Source: CAZNPU01 sp964575335 (GTDB lineage: Bacteria > Planctomycetota > Phycisphaerae > Phycisphaerales > SM1A02). From it: a stretch of DNA of 56,522 nucleotides. The notes beneath the pieces were generated by a model that saw only the letters and a list, made by a program, of their open reading frames with translations, made no database searches and had not been told where the DNA came from. Numbering within the stretch: position 1 is the stretch's first letter; each line of letters begins with the position of its first letter. The position numbers were made by a program, and so were the translations under genes. Where the stretch lies: positions 1-56,522 of the forward strand of contig CAZNPU010000024.1 in NCBI GenBank assembly GCA_964575335.1. Direction: 5' to 3'. Shown here in pieces: positions 8,062-16,701 of this stretch.

Positions 8062-10696
8062 GCACACATTCTGGCTCGCTGTGCTTCTCAGCATGGCAAT
8101 GCTGATGACGGCCCGTGCAGTTCATGCCGACGATGTGGCTGCGTACCTGGAGCAGCACGGCCTGAAGCAACTTCTGGCTGTGCATCTGGAGCAGCAGCTT
8201 GCATCCGCCGACGCCGCTGCGCGCAGTGAGATTCTGCACCGCCTGGCCAATCTTTATGCAGAACTGCTGGAAGCGGAAACCGATGACAATCGCCGCGCTG
8301 CGCTTGAGCAGCGCAGTCGCGACCTGCTCGAACAGGCGCCGGCCGGCAGCGCTGATGCGCTGCGTTTGGCGCTGTTGCGCGGGGCGTACCGCGCCGTTGA
8401 GCGAGTCGCCGAGAGCCATCGTTTGCGAGCCACCCAGCCGGGCGAAGTTGAAGCCGCCACGCGTGCACTGGCCGATCTGATTCCGAAGCTTGCAGAACTT
8501 CGCGAGCAACTGCACGGAGCGCTGATAACGGCTGAGCGGCGACTGGTTCGCTCAAGCGGCGTGGAATCGGTGGTGCTCAGCGAAGAGTTCAACCGCATCA
8601 GCGATTTACACGCACAATGCACATTTCTCAACGCATGGTCGCTGTATTACCAGGGCTGGCTGCTGCATCGGCCTGAAATTGTTCGCGCTGCGGAGCCGCT
8701 TTTTGCGGAGATTCTGAAAACCGAAACGCTGAATCCGCAGCCCGACGATGTGTCGCTTGACCTTCGTTCAATGGAAGGCATCGCCCGTGCGATTCTTGGC
8801 ATGACGCTGTGCAAATCGATGACAGCTTCATCCGGCACGACATTGGCATGGCTGGAGCTGCTGGAGCATCCTGAAACGTACGAGCCGCTGCGGGCGCAGG
8901 CGCCGGTGTGGCGCATCGTCGTTCATCTTGAATATGGCGAGTTTGACCGCGTTCGCGAACTGCTTGATGAGATGACGAAAGACAACGTGCAGGTGCCGGT
9001 CATCTGGTACCGGTTGATTGCTGTCCACGCTCTTGAAGCGCAGGGGCAGCGCCAGGCTGACGAACTGGCGCGGCACGCGGTGACGCAGCTTGCCGCTGCG
9101 GGCGATTTGCAGCAGGTGCTCGATCTGGCCAATCGCTATGGCACGCAGTCGCTCGGTTCATCAGGCTTTGCGGTTCGCTATGTGCGTGGGATTCTGGAAT
9201 ATCAGGAGGTCCGCACAGCCCACGGCAGTAATGAGCCGACAAGCGACCCGCAACTGCAGCGAAGATATCGTGAGGCCAGCGCGTTGCTCACCGCATCGCT
9301 CAAGGAAGCGGATGCAAGCAATTACGCGCGTGCTGCGTCGGCGGCTCAGGGACTTATTGCCTGGTGCCACTTTTTCTGCGGAGATTACTTCGCGGCCAGA
9401 ACCGCCTTTGAAGAGGCGTCGCGTTCCCACGGCGGCAGTGACGCGGCTGAACTGCTTTGGATGGCGATCGTCAGCCTTGATCGCGCCATCGACGCCGGCG
9501 CAACCGGTGATGCGGAATCGCAGTTGACGCAACTGATCGATCGCTTTCTCTTTCTGTATCCTTCAAGCGAACATGCGCCGAAACTGCTGCTGCGGCGATC
9601 ACTGGCGGCAAGCAATCCATCGCCTCATCTTGTGGAGGATCTGCTTTCGATTCCGCCCAACAGCGATGTTTATGCTGCAGCGCAGCATCGCGCCGCCGAT
9701 ATGCTGTACCAGTTGTTTCGCCGCGCGAGCGAGCGTGAGCGTCTTTCCTATGCGCAGCAATACCTTGCCGTGGCGATGCCGCTGATAACTTCCAATGCAC
9801 GGGAGATTGATGTCAACGACAGCGCCAGCGTGGATGTGCTGGTTGTTCGCTGCAGGCAGGTGCTAGAAGTTTCATTGACCGAAGGGGTGAATCGTCCGCA
9901 TGCAACGCTGGCGGCGCTGAACACATTGGATGAACTTGAAACTCAATTCGGCGTCGATCTGTCGCCGTTTCGAGACGAAATTGCGTGCCGACGAATGCAG
10001 GAGCGGCTTCAGGCGGGCGATGTGCAGGCCGCAACGCAGATGGCCGATGCGATGTGGGCGCAGGACTCGCGTTCGACATGGACGCGCATCGCCACGCGGG
10101 CGATCTTTCGACACGGCTACTCGCAATGGAAACAAAGCGATCAATCGTTTGAATCACAACAGAACGCCATTGAGCTGGTTGTGCGCTACGGCGGTCGCGT
10201 GCTGCATGAGTTCAGCGATGCGGCTGATCCGCTGCAGCCGGCTGGTTCCCTGGGCTATCACGCAGCGGTGGCGGAAGCGTCGATGACATTGTGGGAGCGT
10301 ACCGGCAATGCCGAGCGGGGACGAGCAGCGCTGTTCCTGTATGAGCGGCTGCTTGCCAGGCGGCCGAATAACGCCGCGTTCCTGCGCGCTGTCGGACTGC
10401 TTGCAGCACACTTCGGCGATCAATCCAAAGCCATCGACTGCTGGCGGAAACTTGCAGCAGGATTGCCTGAACGATCGCCTCAATGGTTCGAAGCGAAGTT
10501 TCATCTCATTCAATCGCTTGCGTCGATTGATCCCGTCCGCGCTCGTGACGTAATGAATCAGCACAAGCAGTTGCATCCTGATTACGGCATCGAGCCGTGG
10601 GGTGAGAAATTGCGTGCGCTCGACGCCAGCCTCGGAAGCGAAGCGGTTCAAGGTCAGCCAGGCGACGCTGCTGACAATGGGGGAGCAGCGCCATGA
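8042..10696 (+). CDS. large exported helical repeat protein
   Basis: An 884-aa protein with a signal peptide (about residues 1-28, ending RAVHADD). It is rich in Ala/Leu/Arg/Glu helices throughout. Several stretches look like degenerate tetratricopeptide hairpins, for example GRAALFLYERLLARRPNNAAFLRAV and QSKAIDCWRKLAAGLPERS near the C-terminus. The N-terminal third has strongly charged helices (LHRLANLYAELLEAETDDN). I do not recognise a catalytic motif. It overlaps the preceding ExbD gene by 20 bases and the next gene by ATGA. A periplasmic scaffold or adaptor role for the ExbB/D machine is inferred from its repeat character and position. Confidence 0.78.
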   Translation: MCRPGSKHTFWLAVLLSMAMLMTARAVHADDVAAYLEQHGLKQLLAVHLEQQLASADAAARSEILHRLANLYAELLEAETDDNRRAALEQRSRDLLEQAPAGSADALRLALLRGAYRAVERVAESHRLRATQPGEVEAATRALADLIPKLAELREQLHGALITAERRLVRSSGVESVVLSEEFNRISDLHAQCTFLNAWSLYYQGWLLHRPEIVRAAEPLFAEILKTETLNPQPDDVSLDLRSMEGIARAILGMTLCKSMTASSGTTLAWLELLEHPETYEPLRAQAPVWRIVVHLEYGEFDRVRELLDEMTKDNVQVPVIWYRLIAVHALEAQGQRQADELARHAVTQLAAAGDLQQVLDLANRYGTQSLGSSGFAVRYVRGILEYQEVRTAHGSNEPTSDPQLQRRYREASALLTASLKEADASNYARAASAAQGLIAWCHFFCGDYFAARTAFEEASRSHGGSDAAELLWMAIVSLDRAIDAGATGDAESQLTQLIDRFLFLYPSSEHAPKLLLRRSLAASNPSPHLVEDLLSIPPNSDVYAAAQHRAADMLYQLFRRASERERLSYAQQYLAVAMPLITSNAREIDVNDSASVDVLVVRCRQVLEVSLTEGVNRPHATLAALNTLDELETQFGVDLSPFRDEIACRRMQERLQAGDVQAATQMADAMWAQDSRSTWTRIATRAIFRHGYSQWKQSDQSFESQQNAIELVVRYGGRVLHEFSDAADPLQPAGSLGYHAAVAEASMTLWERTGNAERGRAALFLYERLLARRPNNAAFLRAVGLLAAHFGDQSKAIDCWRKLAAGLPERSPQWFEAKFHLIQSLASIDPVRARDVMNQHKQLHPDYGIEPWGEKLRALDASLGSEAVQGQPGDAADNGGAAP

Positions 10697-13689
10697 CGCT
10701 CAATCCCTTCCAGCGATTCCTCGGCGTCGATTCGGTCAAGGACCCTTTCACGCTGCTTGGCCTGTCTCCTGAGCGATGCGAGCCGGTGCATGTGGACAAG
10801 GCGCTGCGCGAGCAACTGGCGAAGGTGTACCGCCATCCCGACGGCGGCAGCAGTGAGGCAGAGGCGGTGCGGCAGGCGCTGCGCAAAGCTGCTGAACAGA
10901 TCAAGCAGGCCAGAGGAGCCGGAGCGATCGGTACGTTGTCCCCAGCATCGCCGCCGCCCATGCGCGAATCGCAACTGCCTGACCTGCAATCGTATTTGTC
11001 CAGCAGTAGAGAAACGCCATCAAGCTCGTTTCTGCAGAATCTCACCACGTTCGACAAGCTTGTGCTGGCTGCGCTGGTCGCGCACGGCGGCTGGAATGCA
11101 GCAAGCCGCGCGCGGCTGGTTGCGCTTGCGTCAGCCTATGGCGTCAGCGTGCAGGGGCTGCTTCGCGTGGTGCAGGGGCTTTGTCAATCCGCAGCCAAAG
11201 GCGGACCTCGCTTCGATGGACGACAGATCGCTGCCGTCAACCAGGCGCTGGCGTACCGTCCGCCGGTCAGTTCCGCTGCTGCAGTCGGGCCGCCGCTGCT
11301 TGATCGATTGGCCGAACCGCTGGCGGAAGAACTTCGACGCGACAGCCTGATGACGACCATCAAACTGTCCGCTCTCTTTGCGGTGCTGACGCTCGTTGCG
11401 ATCATCTTCGGAGCGCGGCTCATGTTTTCGTCATCGCCGCAAACTGAGGATCACATGCAGGCCGCTCAACCTGCTGCACCGCTGCAGCGCGATGCGCTTT
11501 CGCCGGACGCTGCGCGCAGCGATCGCGACGGCATGCAGGCTGAGCGTCAAGCCCGTCTGGCGACGTATCCAAGTCCGCCCACATTCCAGGGCAACGCGCT
11601 TCCGATTGAAGCGGTGGACGCTGCAGACGGCGCTGCTGCGCTGGAAGGTTATCTTGAAGACGTCATTCGCCGCCTGAGCATTGCTGAAGATCCTTCCGAA
11701 GCGGTGTATCAGAACTGGTCAGTTTCGATCGACACGATGGCCAAGGGGTGGGTGCTGGTAGACGCCAGCACGATTCAGGCGGTGGAATATCAGGTTTTTG
11801 AATCGCTTCGACTGGCCAGCGCCTCGCCGACGGTCAGCGATCGCATGCTCCATGCGCTGCTTCCGCCTGCGAAGATCAACCAGCCGCTGGACATCTGGCG
11901 CGGCGCGTGGCTGGCGGGAATGCTGGGACAGATCAGCGGCTCAAGCGCGATGCCGCCGGTGGTGGTTGAGCGTGCACGCGCACAATTGCAGGTTTCGCTT
12001 GAATCGGCCGGCCAGGTCGAGTTGAACTTTAACGCCGCCGCCCGCGCATGGCTTCAGAAAGCTGCGCATCAACTGGTGAAGGAGCTTGAATTCAACAAGG
12101 CCATCTACGATTCGTGGGAATTGTGGCTGGCGGCACAACGCAAAATCGGCGGCGTGGCGGCGCACGATCTGGCGCTGATGGACGCAGTTACCGCAATACT
12201 GATGACCGAAAACGATCTCGGCCGCCCCGGCCCGAGCGTCAACGTACTGGGCCGGCTGGTGTCAATTGTTGTTGAGCGTCCTACCGCAGCCATGCAGCGG
12301 CGGATATTGGATTTATTTGATGATCCGCAATGCAGCAATCGGGATTTGTGGGTGCTGACAAGTCTGCTGGCGTCGTCGGACAAGGCGTTCTGGTATCCGC
12401 GCACTTTAGTATTGCCCGAAGATGCTGATCAGCGTCATCGCTGGCGCGTGCGCGATGATGTCGCCAACGTCTGGCCGGCTGAATCCCGATCAACGACGCG
12501 GCTGCTGGCGCAGGGGCGGAGCTTTGTGATCGATGAAGTTGCAGCCAACCGCTGGAAGGCAACGCTGAAGATGGTTCTGGACATGCCGCTTGACCGCTCC
12601 GCTGACGGCCTGATGCGTCAGCTTGTGCAGGTCAGTCGGCTCAACGAAGCGGCGCATCTGCTGGCGATGCAGGATCCATCACGGGTGTACGGCATACTCG
12701 ATGAGATCACCAGCGAGCTTGACGGCACTGCGCCGGTGCCGATCAATACCGTACCCACTCGCAGCCGCATGGGACAGGTCATTGGCGTTGATGGCGAATG
12801 GGCGCAGCGATATCAGCAGATCGGACGCAGCAATGATCAACGTCTTGAAGTATTGCAAATGCTGCGCAACAGCGCCGGCACCGATCTGGGACGCACCGAC
12901 GCGGAAGTCTTCGTGCGCGAGCTGTATCGCTCCAGCTCTCCGGAGGTCCGTGCATTGGCGCAGGCGATTGCAGTTGAGCAATTTGCTGAAGGGCCGAACG
13001 TGGCGATGGAGCTTGTTGATCAGTTTCCCGCTGCGCTTGTCTCTGAACAGCTCTCAACAATGATTCAGGACCTCACGCAGCGGGTTCTGCCGCCGATTCG
13101 ATCGGCGCAGTGGCGTCACGAAGCCCGACTGGCATTAGTGCTTCACGTTCTGCGTTTGCGGGCCGATGGCGAGAGCCTGGTGGATGCGCTGTGTCCACCC
13201 CTGGCTGAGTCATACGCCAGGCGAGCAGCGTTCGTGATGCGAGAAACATATGGAGGTCCTTTGTCTCGCACGCCGCAGGAAGCAGGCGAAGCGTTGTGGC
13301 GGGCATGGAACAATCAGGCAGCAACCATGATGACGAGCCAGCCCGTGCCTGCGGACCTGGCGTCGCTGCAGCGCCAGCAGGCCACGCGGCTGCAACTGGC
13401 TGAAGGACTGGTGCAGCAGTTCGTCGCATATCAGCTAGGCGTGCTGGATCTGCTCACGTACATCACTGTCGCTGAGCAGCCGCCGCTGCGCAACGATGCC
13501 ATTGCGCTGTTGCGCAAGGCAACTGCTGAGCGGCATCGACTGACCACCGTGCTGGAGCAGGCGGTGGCGATCGAACGCACGATCGCACAGATCTGGGCCA
13601 TGCGGCTGGGCGTCGACAGCGACAGCACAGCAGCTGCGGAAGGTATGTTTGATGTGAATATCAACGTCAGTGAGGAGCGCCTGCGATGA
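10693..13689 (+). CDS. membrane protein with J-domain-like N-terminus
   Basis: A 998-aa protein of unknown function. Residues 16-70 read like a J domain: DPFTLLGLSPE, a helix ALREQLAKVYR, then an intact H48-P-D motif in the loop and a following helix. J domains stimulate Hsp70 (DnaK) ATPase. One membrane helix lies at about residues 218-240 (LSALFAVLTLVAIIFGARL), so the J-like part should be cytoplasmic and the remaining ~750 residues periplasmic. The periplasmic part is Ala/Leu-rich and helical with no recognised catalytic motif. It overlaps both neighbours by ATGA. The HPD could be coincidental, because the rest of the match is weak. Confidence 0.78.
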   Translation: MTLNPFQRFLGVDSVKDPFTLLGLSPERCEPVHVDKALREQLAKVYRHPDGGSSEAEAVRQALRKAAEQIKQARGAGAIGTLSPASPPPMRESQLPDLQSYLSSSRETPSSSFLQNLTTFDKLVLAALVAHGGWNAASRARLVALASAYGVSVQGLLRVVQGLCQSAAKGGPRFDGRQIAAVNQALAYRPPVSSAAAVGPPLLDRLAEPLAEELRRDSLMTTIKLSALFAVLTLVAIIFGARLMFSSSPQTEDHMQAAQPAAPLQRDALSPDAARSDRDGMQAERQARLATYPSPPTFQGNALPIEAVDAADGAAALEGYLEDVIRRLSIAEDPSEAVYQNWSVSIDTMAKGWVLVDASTIQAVEYQVFESLRLASASPTVSDRMLHALLPPAKINQPLDIWRGAWLAGMLGQISGSSAMPPVVVERARAQLQVSLESAGQVELNFNAAARAWLQKAAHQLVKELEFNKAIYDSWELWLAAQRKIGGVAAHDLALMDAVTAILMTENDLGRPGPSVNVLGRLVSIVVERPTAAMQRRILDLFDDPQCSNRDLWVLTSLLASSDKAFWYPRTLVLPEDADQRHRWRVRDDVANVWPAESRSTTRLLAQGRSFVIDEVAANRWKATLKMVLDMPLDRSADGLMRQLVQVSRLNEAAHLLAMQDPSRVYGILDEITSELDGTAPVPINTVPTRSRMGQVIGVDGEWAQRYQQIGRSNDQRLEVLQMLRNSAGTDLGRTDAEVFVRELYRSSSPEVRALAQAIAVEQFAEGPNVAMELVDQFPAALVSEQLSTMIQDLTQRVLPPIRSAQWRHEARLALVLHVLRLRADGESLVDALCPPLAESYARRAAFVMRETYGGPLSRTPQEAGEALWRAWNNQAATMMTSQPVPADLASLQRQQATRLQLAEGLVQQFVAYQLGVLDLLTYITVAEQPPLRNDAIALLRKATAERHRLTTVLEQAVAIERTIAQIWAMRLGVDSDSTAAAEGMFDVNINVSEERLR

Positions 13690-14540
13690 TGATGACGACG
13701 ATGATGAACCGAACCGCTGGCGTAGCGATGATGATGTTGTTGTGTTTCACCGGCGCAATGGCGCTGCTTGCGTCGTTTGCTGTTTCCGCATTGGCGCAGC
13801 CGCTGGTTGCGCAGCAGGCAACGCGCTGGGAAGCGCAATTGGAAGCGCTTCAGCCGCAGGAGCCGATGCGATATTTTGAATTAGCTGAAGAGATCGCCGA
13901 CGCAGCCACAACGCCTGCAGAACGCCAGCTTGCGCAGCATCTTTTCGCGCTGGCGGGCCTGCTCGACCGTGACCGGCTTGCGCGCAGCGCATGTCTGGCC
14001 CTGGCCGATATGGAAACCGACGAACTGGCGAAGCGTCGCCTGCTGGCCATGGCGATGCTGCTGGGCGACGATCATCTGCTCACCGCTGCGGGAACGCACG
14101 GACTGCTTGGCGGCAATCAATCGATTCCCGACAGCGCGAGGCTCAGTCTCGCCAATGCGCTGAGCCATTATCGAAAAGGACAAGGCGCACAAGCGTTGCG
14201 CGTGCTTGAAGAACCGGGCGTCATGAACCTGCTGCAGGCGCATGAACGCCTTGTGCCGGGCGGCGCAGCGCGGTTTGTGGAAGATTGCCGGGTGTATAAA
14301 GGAACAACCCGCCCGATTCTCTCAGCCGGTGATGTGACGCGGCTGCTGCGCTTTGAAGTTGCGCTGCTGGCCGGCGATGATCGCAGTTGGTCGAGCGATT
14401 TGCTGCTGACCGAAACGCGGCCGCTGATTGAAGTCGATCCTTCTCAACTGGAAATAACGCTCAACGTCGACGCCAGTCGTCCGCTTTATCGCAGCGGGCG
14501 GTGGGTGAGCCGGGAATCCCAGCCGCGGGCTGTTCCATAA
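13686..14540 (+). CDS. exported protein closing the operon
   Basis: A 284-aa protein of no recognised family. The N-terminus is unusual: five of the first seven residues are Met (MMMTTMMN), encoded by an ATG/ACG triplet run. A signal peptide follows, ending near VSALAQ. The mature part has helical-repeat stretches (LAQHLFALAGLLDRDRLARSACLALADME) and a beta-rich C-terminus (LEITLNVDASRPLYRSGRWV). It overlaps the 998-aa gene by ATGA and is the last gene of the operon. It converges on the minus-strand gene at 14555 with only 14 bases between them and no visible hairpin. Confidence 0.75.
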   Translation: MMMTTMMNRTAGVAMMMLLCFTGAMALLASFAVSALAQPLVAQQATRWEAQLEALQPQEPMRYFELAEEIADAATTPAERQLAQHLFALAGLLDRDRLARSACLALADMETDELAKRRLLAMAMLLGDDHLLTAAGTHGLLGGNQSIPDSARLSLANALSHYRKGQGAQALRVLEEPGVMNLLQAHERLVPGGAARFVEDCRVYKGTTRPILSAGDVTRLLRFEVALLAGDDRSWSSDLLLTETRPLIEVDPSQLEITLNVDASRPLYRSGRWVSRESQPRAVP

Positions 14541-14554
14541 ACGAGAAGCGAGCG

Positions 14555-15013
14555 TCATCCAGCCCGCTTGGCCAGATGCCTCAGCTTCAGTTCGATCAGG
14601 TCCTGCAGATCGTCAATGAGGTTGACCGCTGTAATCGACCACACGCCCCAGCGCGTGTCGAACGGTTCGCGGGCCAGCTCCAGGCCGTCGCGTATTGCCC
14701 GTTTCATTCGCTTGACCGGCACCGCGTTGGCGAACTCGCGATCCAGCGGCAGCGCCAGTTGCAGGTCAGTCGGCGACGGGACGATCACCGCCAGCGGATC
14801 GTCGCTGAGCCGCGTGCGATATTCGATCGACCACTGCCAGCAGTCGCCGTACCACGCCAACTGCTCCTTCACGCCATCGAGCTGCACCAGGTATTTGTGC
14901 ATCGCGTCAAAGAGGCTCCGCGCATCGGGCGCAAGCCCCAATCGCAGTTCGCGCAGGGTCGGCTGGCGAAATCGGTCAGTCCAGGCAAGGCGTTGGTATT
15001 CTGAATCACGCAT
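14555..15013 (-). CDS. hypothetical protein, possibly DUF3788-like
   Basis: A 152-aa soluble protein beginning MRDSEYQRLAWTDRF. The open frame extends 54 codons upstream, but this ATG has a GGAG eight bases before it, so I start here. The central region (TLRELRLGLAPDARSLFDAM, then LAWYGDCWQWSIEYRT) faintly resembles small DUF3788-type proteins, in which a Trp-rich centre precedes a helical tail; this is a weak visual match. There is no signal peptide or membrane helix. No operon partner is visible. Confidence 0.65.
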   Translation of the reverse strand: MRDSEYQRLAWTDRFRQPTLRELRLGLAPDARSLFDAMHKYLVQLDGVKEQLAWYGDCWQWSIEYRTRLSDDPLAVIVPSPTDLQLALPLDREFANAVPVKRMKRAIRDGLELAREPFDTRWGVWSITAVNLIDDLQDLIELKLRHLAKRAG

Positions 15014-15662
15014 GCTGACAGCTCCGGCTGCGAACCCGACCCGCCACAGGCGAGTTGGCCCCGCCTGCGGTTCAAATTCGTAGTACGTTGAACCGACACG
15101 TCTTGTGCTGCATAACTTCCGTTTTTTTGGGATAGAGTGGCCAAAAGGGCGGGTTTTCGATCCAAAAGCCGCCAATTTGCGTCATGATGCGAACTTTTCG
15201 CACCTCCGTACCACGATGCCGCCGCCGTCAATATGGTCAAATCGCCCGCGGCGGGAGGGGCTCGTTTCCCGTTGATGTCATCCCCGGACGTTGGGCGAAT
15301 CGACTGGGGAAGTCCAAGCGTGTACCATGCAGATGTGTCAGCGGGCGAAACCTGCGGGGCTTGCCCTTTCCGAACTGCCACCTAAGAAGTGTGGCTTGCG
15401 ATGGTGTTGATCGTCCCGCTGATGTGCTGTGAACTGCGCAGACGGCTGGCTGAGACGCGTTGCACCGGATCGATCAATCAGACAGAAGATCCGCCGACGC
15501 CTTGCCGCTTCGGCGCCTGCTCGATCAGCCTGCTCGACGACGACGACGACAATGATGATGACGATGTTGCCTGCACGCCATGGCAACGGGCTTCAAATCA
15601 AGCAAGATCAATTCAATCAACCAATCAATTGCGGACCACGCTTCGTGAATGAGCCACTTTCC
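15014..15662. other. divergent intergenic with triplet repeats
   Basis: About 650 bases between the hypothetical gene (minus) and the response regulator (plus). It contains a GAC/GAT triplet run at about 15536-15567. It should hold the promoters of both genes. The response regulator frame stays open upstream to 15429, but that part encodes Thr and Met runs and has no ribosome site, so I do not call it coding. Confidence 0.5.
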
Positions 15663-16175
15663 ATGATCGACGCCCAGACCAGTCCGAATCGGGTTGACCC
15701 GCCGGACCTTTCTGAAACCTCCGTGCTGCTGGTTGATGACAATCAGCAGAACCTGGAGCTGATGCAGGCCTACCTTGAGGGCTTGCCGTGCCGCATTCGC
15801 ACCGCGCGAGACGGGGAAGAAGCAATGCGCATGATTGCTGAAGAATGCCCCGATCTCGTCCTGCTGGATGTCATGATGCCCCGCATGTCGGGCTTTGAGG
15901 TGTGCCAGAAGATCAAATCCAACCCCGCCACGCGCGATGTCGTGGTGATTATGGTCACCGCGCTGCACGAAGTCGGCGACTTCGAGCGCGCAGTCGAATG
16001 CGGCACCAACGACTTCATCACCAAACCAGTCAACAAGCTCGAACTGCTCACCCGCGTCCAGTCGCTGCTTGAACTGCGGCTGGTCAAGCGGCGATACGAC
16101 CAGCTTCTTGCTCTCAAACGCCATATCGGGCCGGAAGAACGCAGCCGCCCCGGCGCAGGGCAGAAGCTTGAGTAG
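15663..16175 (+). CDS. single-domain response regulator
   Basis: A 170-aa receiver-domain protein. The acidic pocket is VLLVDDNQQN, the phosphoacceptor is the Asp in LVLLDVMMPRMSGFEVC, the conserved Thr is in VVIMVTALHE, and the Lys is in DFITKPVNKLELLTRV. About 45 residues of helical tail follow without any output domain. It would transmit a phosphosignal by protein-protein contact. No sensor kinase is adjacent, so the partner is encoded elsewhere. An in-frame GTG at 15645 is an alternative start. The receiver sequence resembles those of PleD or hybrid-kinase type. Confidence 0.9.
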   Translation: MIDAQTSPNRVDPPDLSETSVLLVDDNQQNLELMQAYLEGLPCRIRTARDGEEAMRMIAEECPDLVLLDVMMPRMSGFEVCQKIKSNPATRDVVVIMVTALHEVGDFERAVECGTNDFITKPVNKLELLTRVQSLLELRLVKRRYDQLLALKRHIGPEERSRPGAGQKLE

Positions 16176-16306
16176 CTGACAGGGGGTGGGGGCAGACGAG
16201 GGAGACAAGGAGAGGGAAGCGTTTTCTTCCTTGTCCTCGTTGTCATCTTGTTTCACGATGATGATGATGGTGGTGGTGCGCTGCTGATGCCTGTTGTCAG
16301 TGACAT

Positions 16307-16337
16307 AAAAAAGGCTCCGAACGGGAGATTCGGAGCC
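16307..16337 (-). terminator. rho-independent terminator of the 66-aa gene
   Basis: A perfect 9-bp stem, GGCTCCGAA (16313-16321) and TTCGGAGCC (16329-16337), with a 7-base loop. Read on the minus strand it is followed by six T (A-run 16307-16312). It lies about 60 bases past the stop at 16395, so it ends the minus-strand 66-aa gene. There is no T-run in the plus direction. Confidence 0.88.
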
Positions 16338-16394
16338 TGTACGACCAGCGCCGGCAGGGCCGGACACCACGAAGAGGCAGCAGGGGGGGAAGTG

Positions 16395-16595
16395 TCACGT
16401 CGCCGGTTGCCGGGTGATGATGGCAGGCGTTTCGTTGGGCCGCACCCACACGCTGTGTCCGCCGCGCGGCTCCAGCGTTCGTTGAAGATGATCGAGGTAA
16501 CGCCGAAGCGCTGCGGTATCGAACAGGCTCAGCCACTCCGGCCGGGCTGAGCGATTGATCTCTTGGATGCCGTCGATAATCTGTTCCTTGCTCAT
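16395..16595 (-). CDS. conserved small protein (66 aa), function unknown
   Basis: A 66-residue protein starting MSKEQIIDGIQEINRSARPE. A GGAG eight bases before the ATG and the strong terminator behind it show this is a real, separate gene. It forms two or three amphipathic helices (WLSLFDTAALRRYLDHLQRTL), followed by a short beta-like tail (HSVWVRPNETPAIITR). No metal or catalytic motif is seen. Size and helix pattern would suit a small adaptor or regulator. The open frame runs 54 codons further upstream, but that part overlaps the divergent gene's control region. Confidence 0.75.
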   Translation of the reverse strand: MSKEQIIDGIQEINRSARPEWLSLFDTAALRRYLDHLQRTLEPRGGHSVWVRPNETPAIITRQPAT

Positions 16596-16701
16596 GGAAG
16601 ATTCTCCAGGCTCTGGGGTCTTGTCTTGAAGCAGTGAGATCGGCCAATTGCGCGTCGAGGCCGCAGCCGATAATCGTTTGGGACATAAGGACTTGCAGTT
16701 G

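Noticed and set aside
15429..15662. N-terminal extension of the response regulator
   Set aside because: Open but encodes Thr and Met runs from a triplet repeat, has no ribosome site and is unlike receiver domains.
15525..16370. 281-codon minus-strand frame over the response regulator
   Set aside because: Shadow of the receiver domain gene; its open part also crosses the terminator and triplet repeats.
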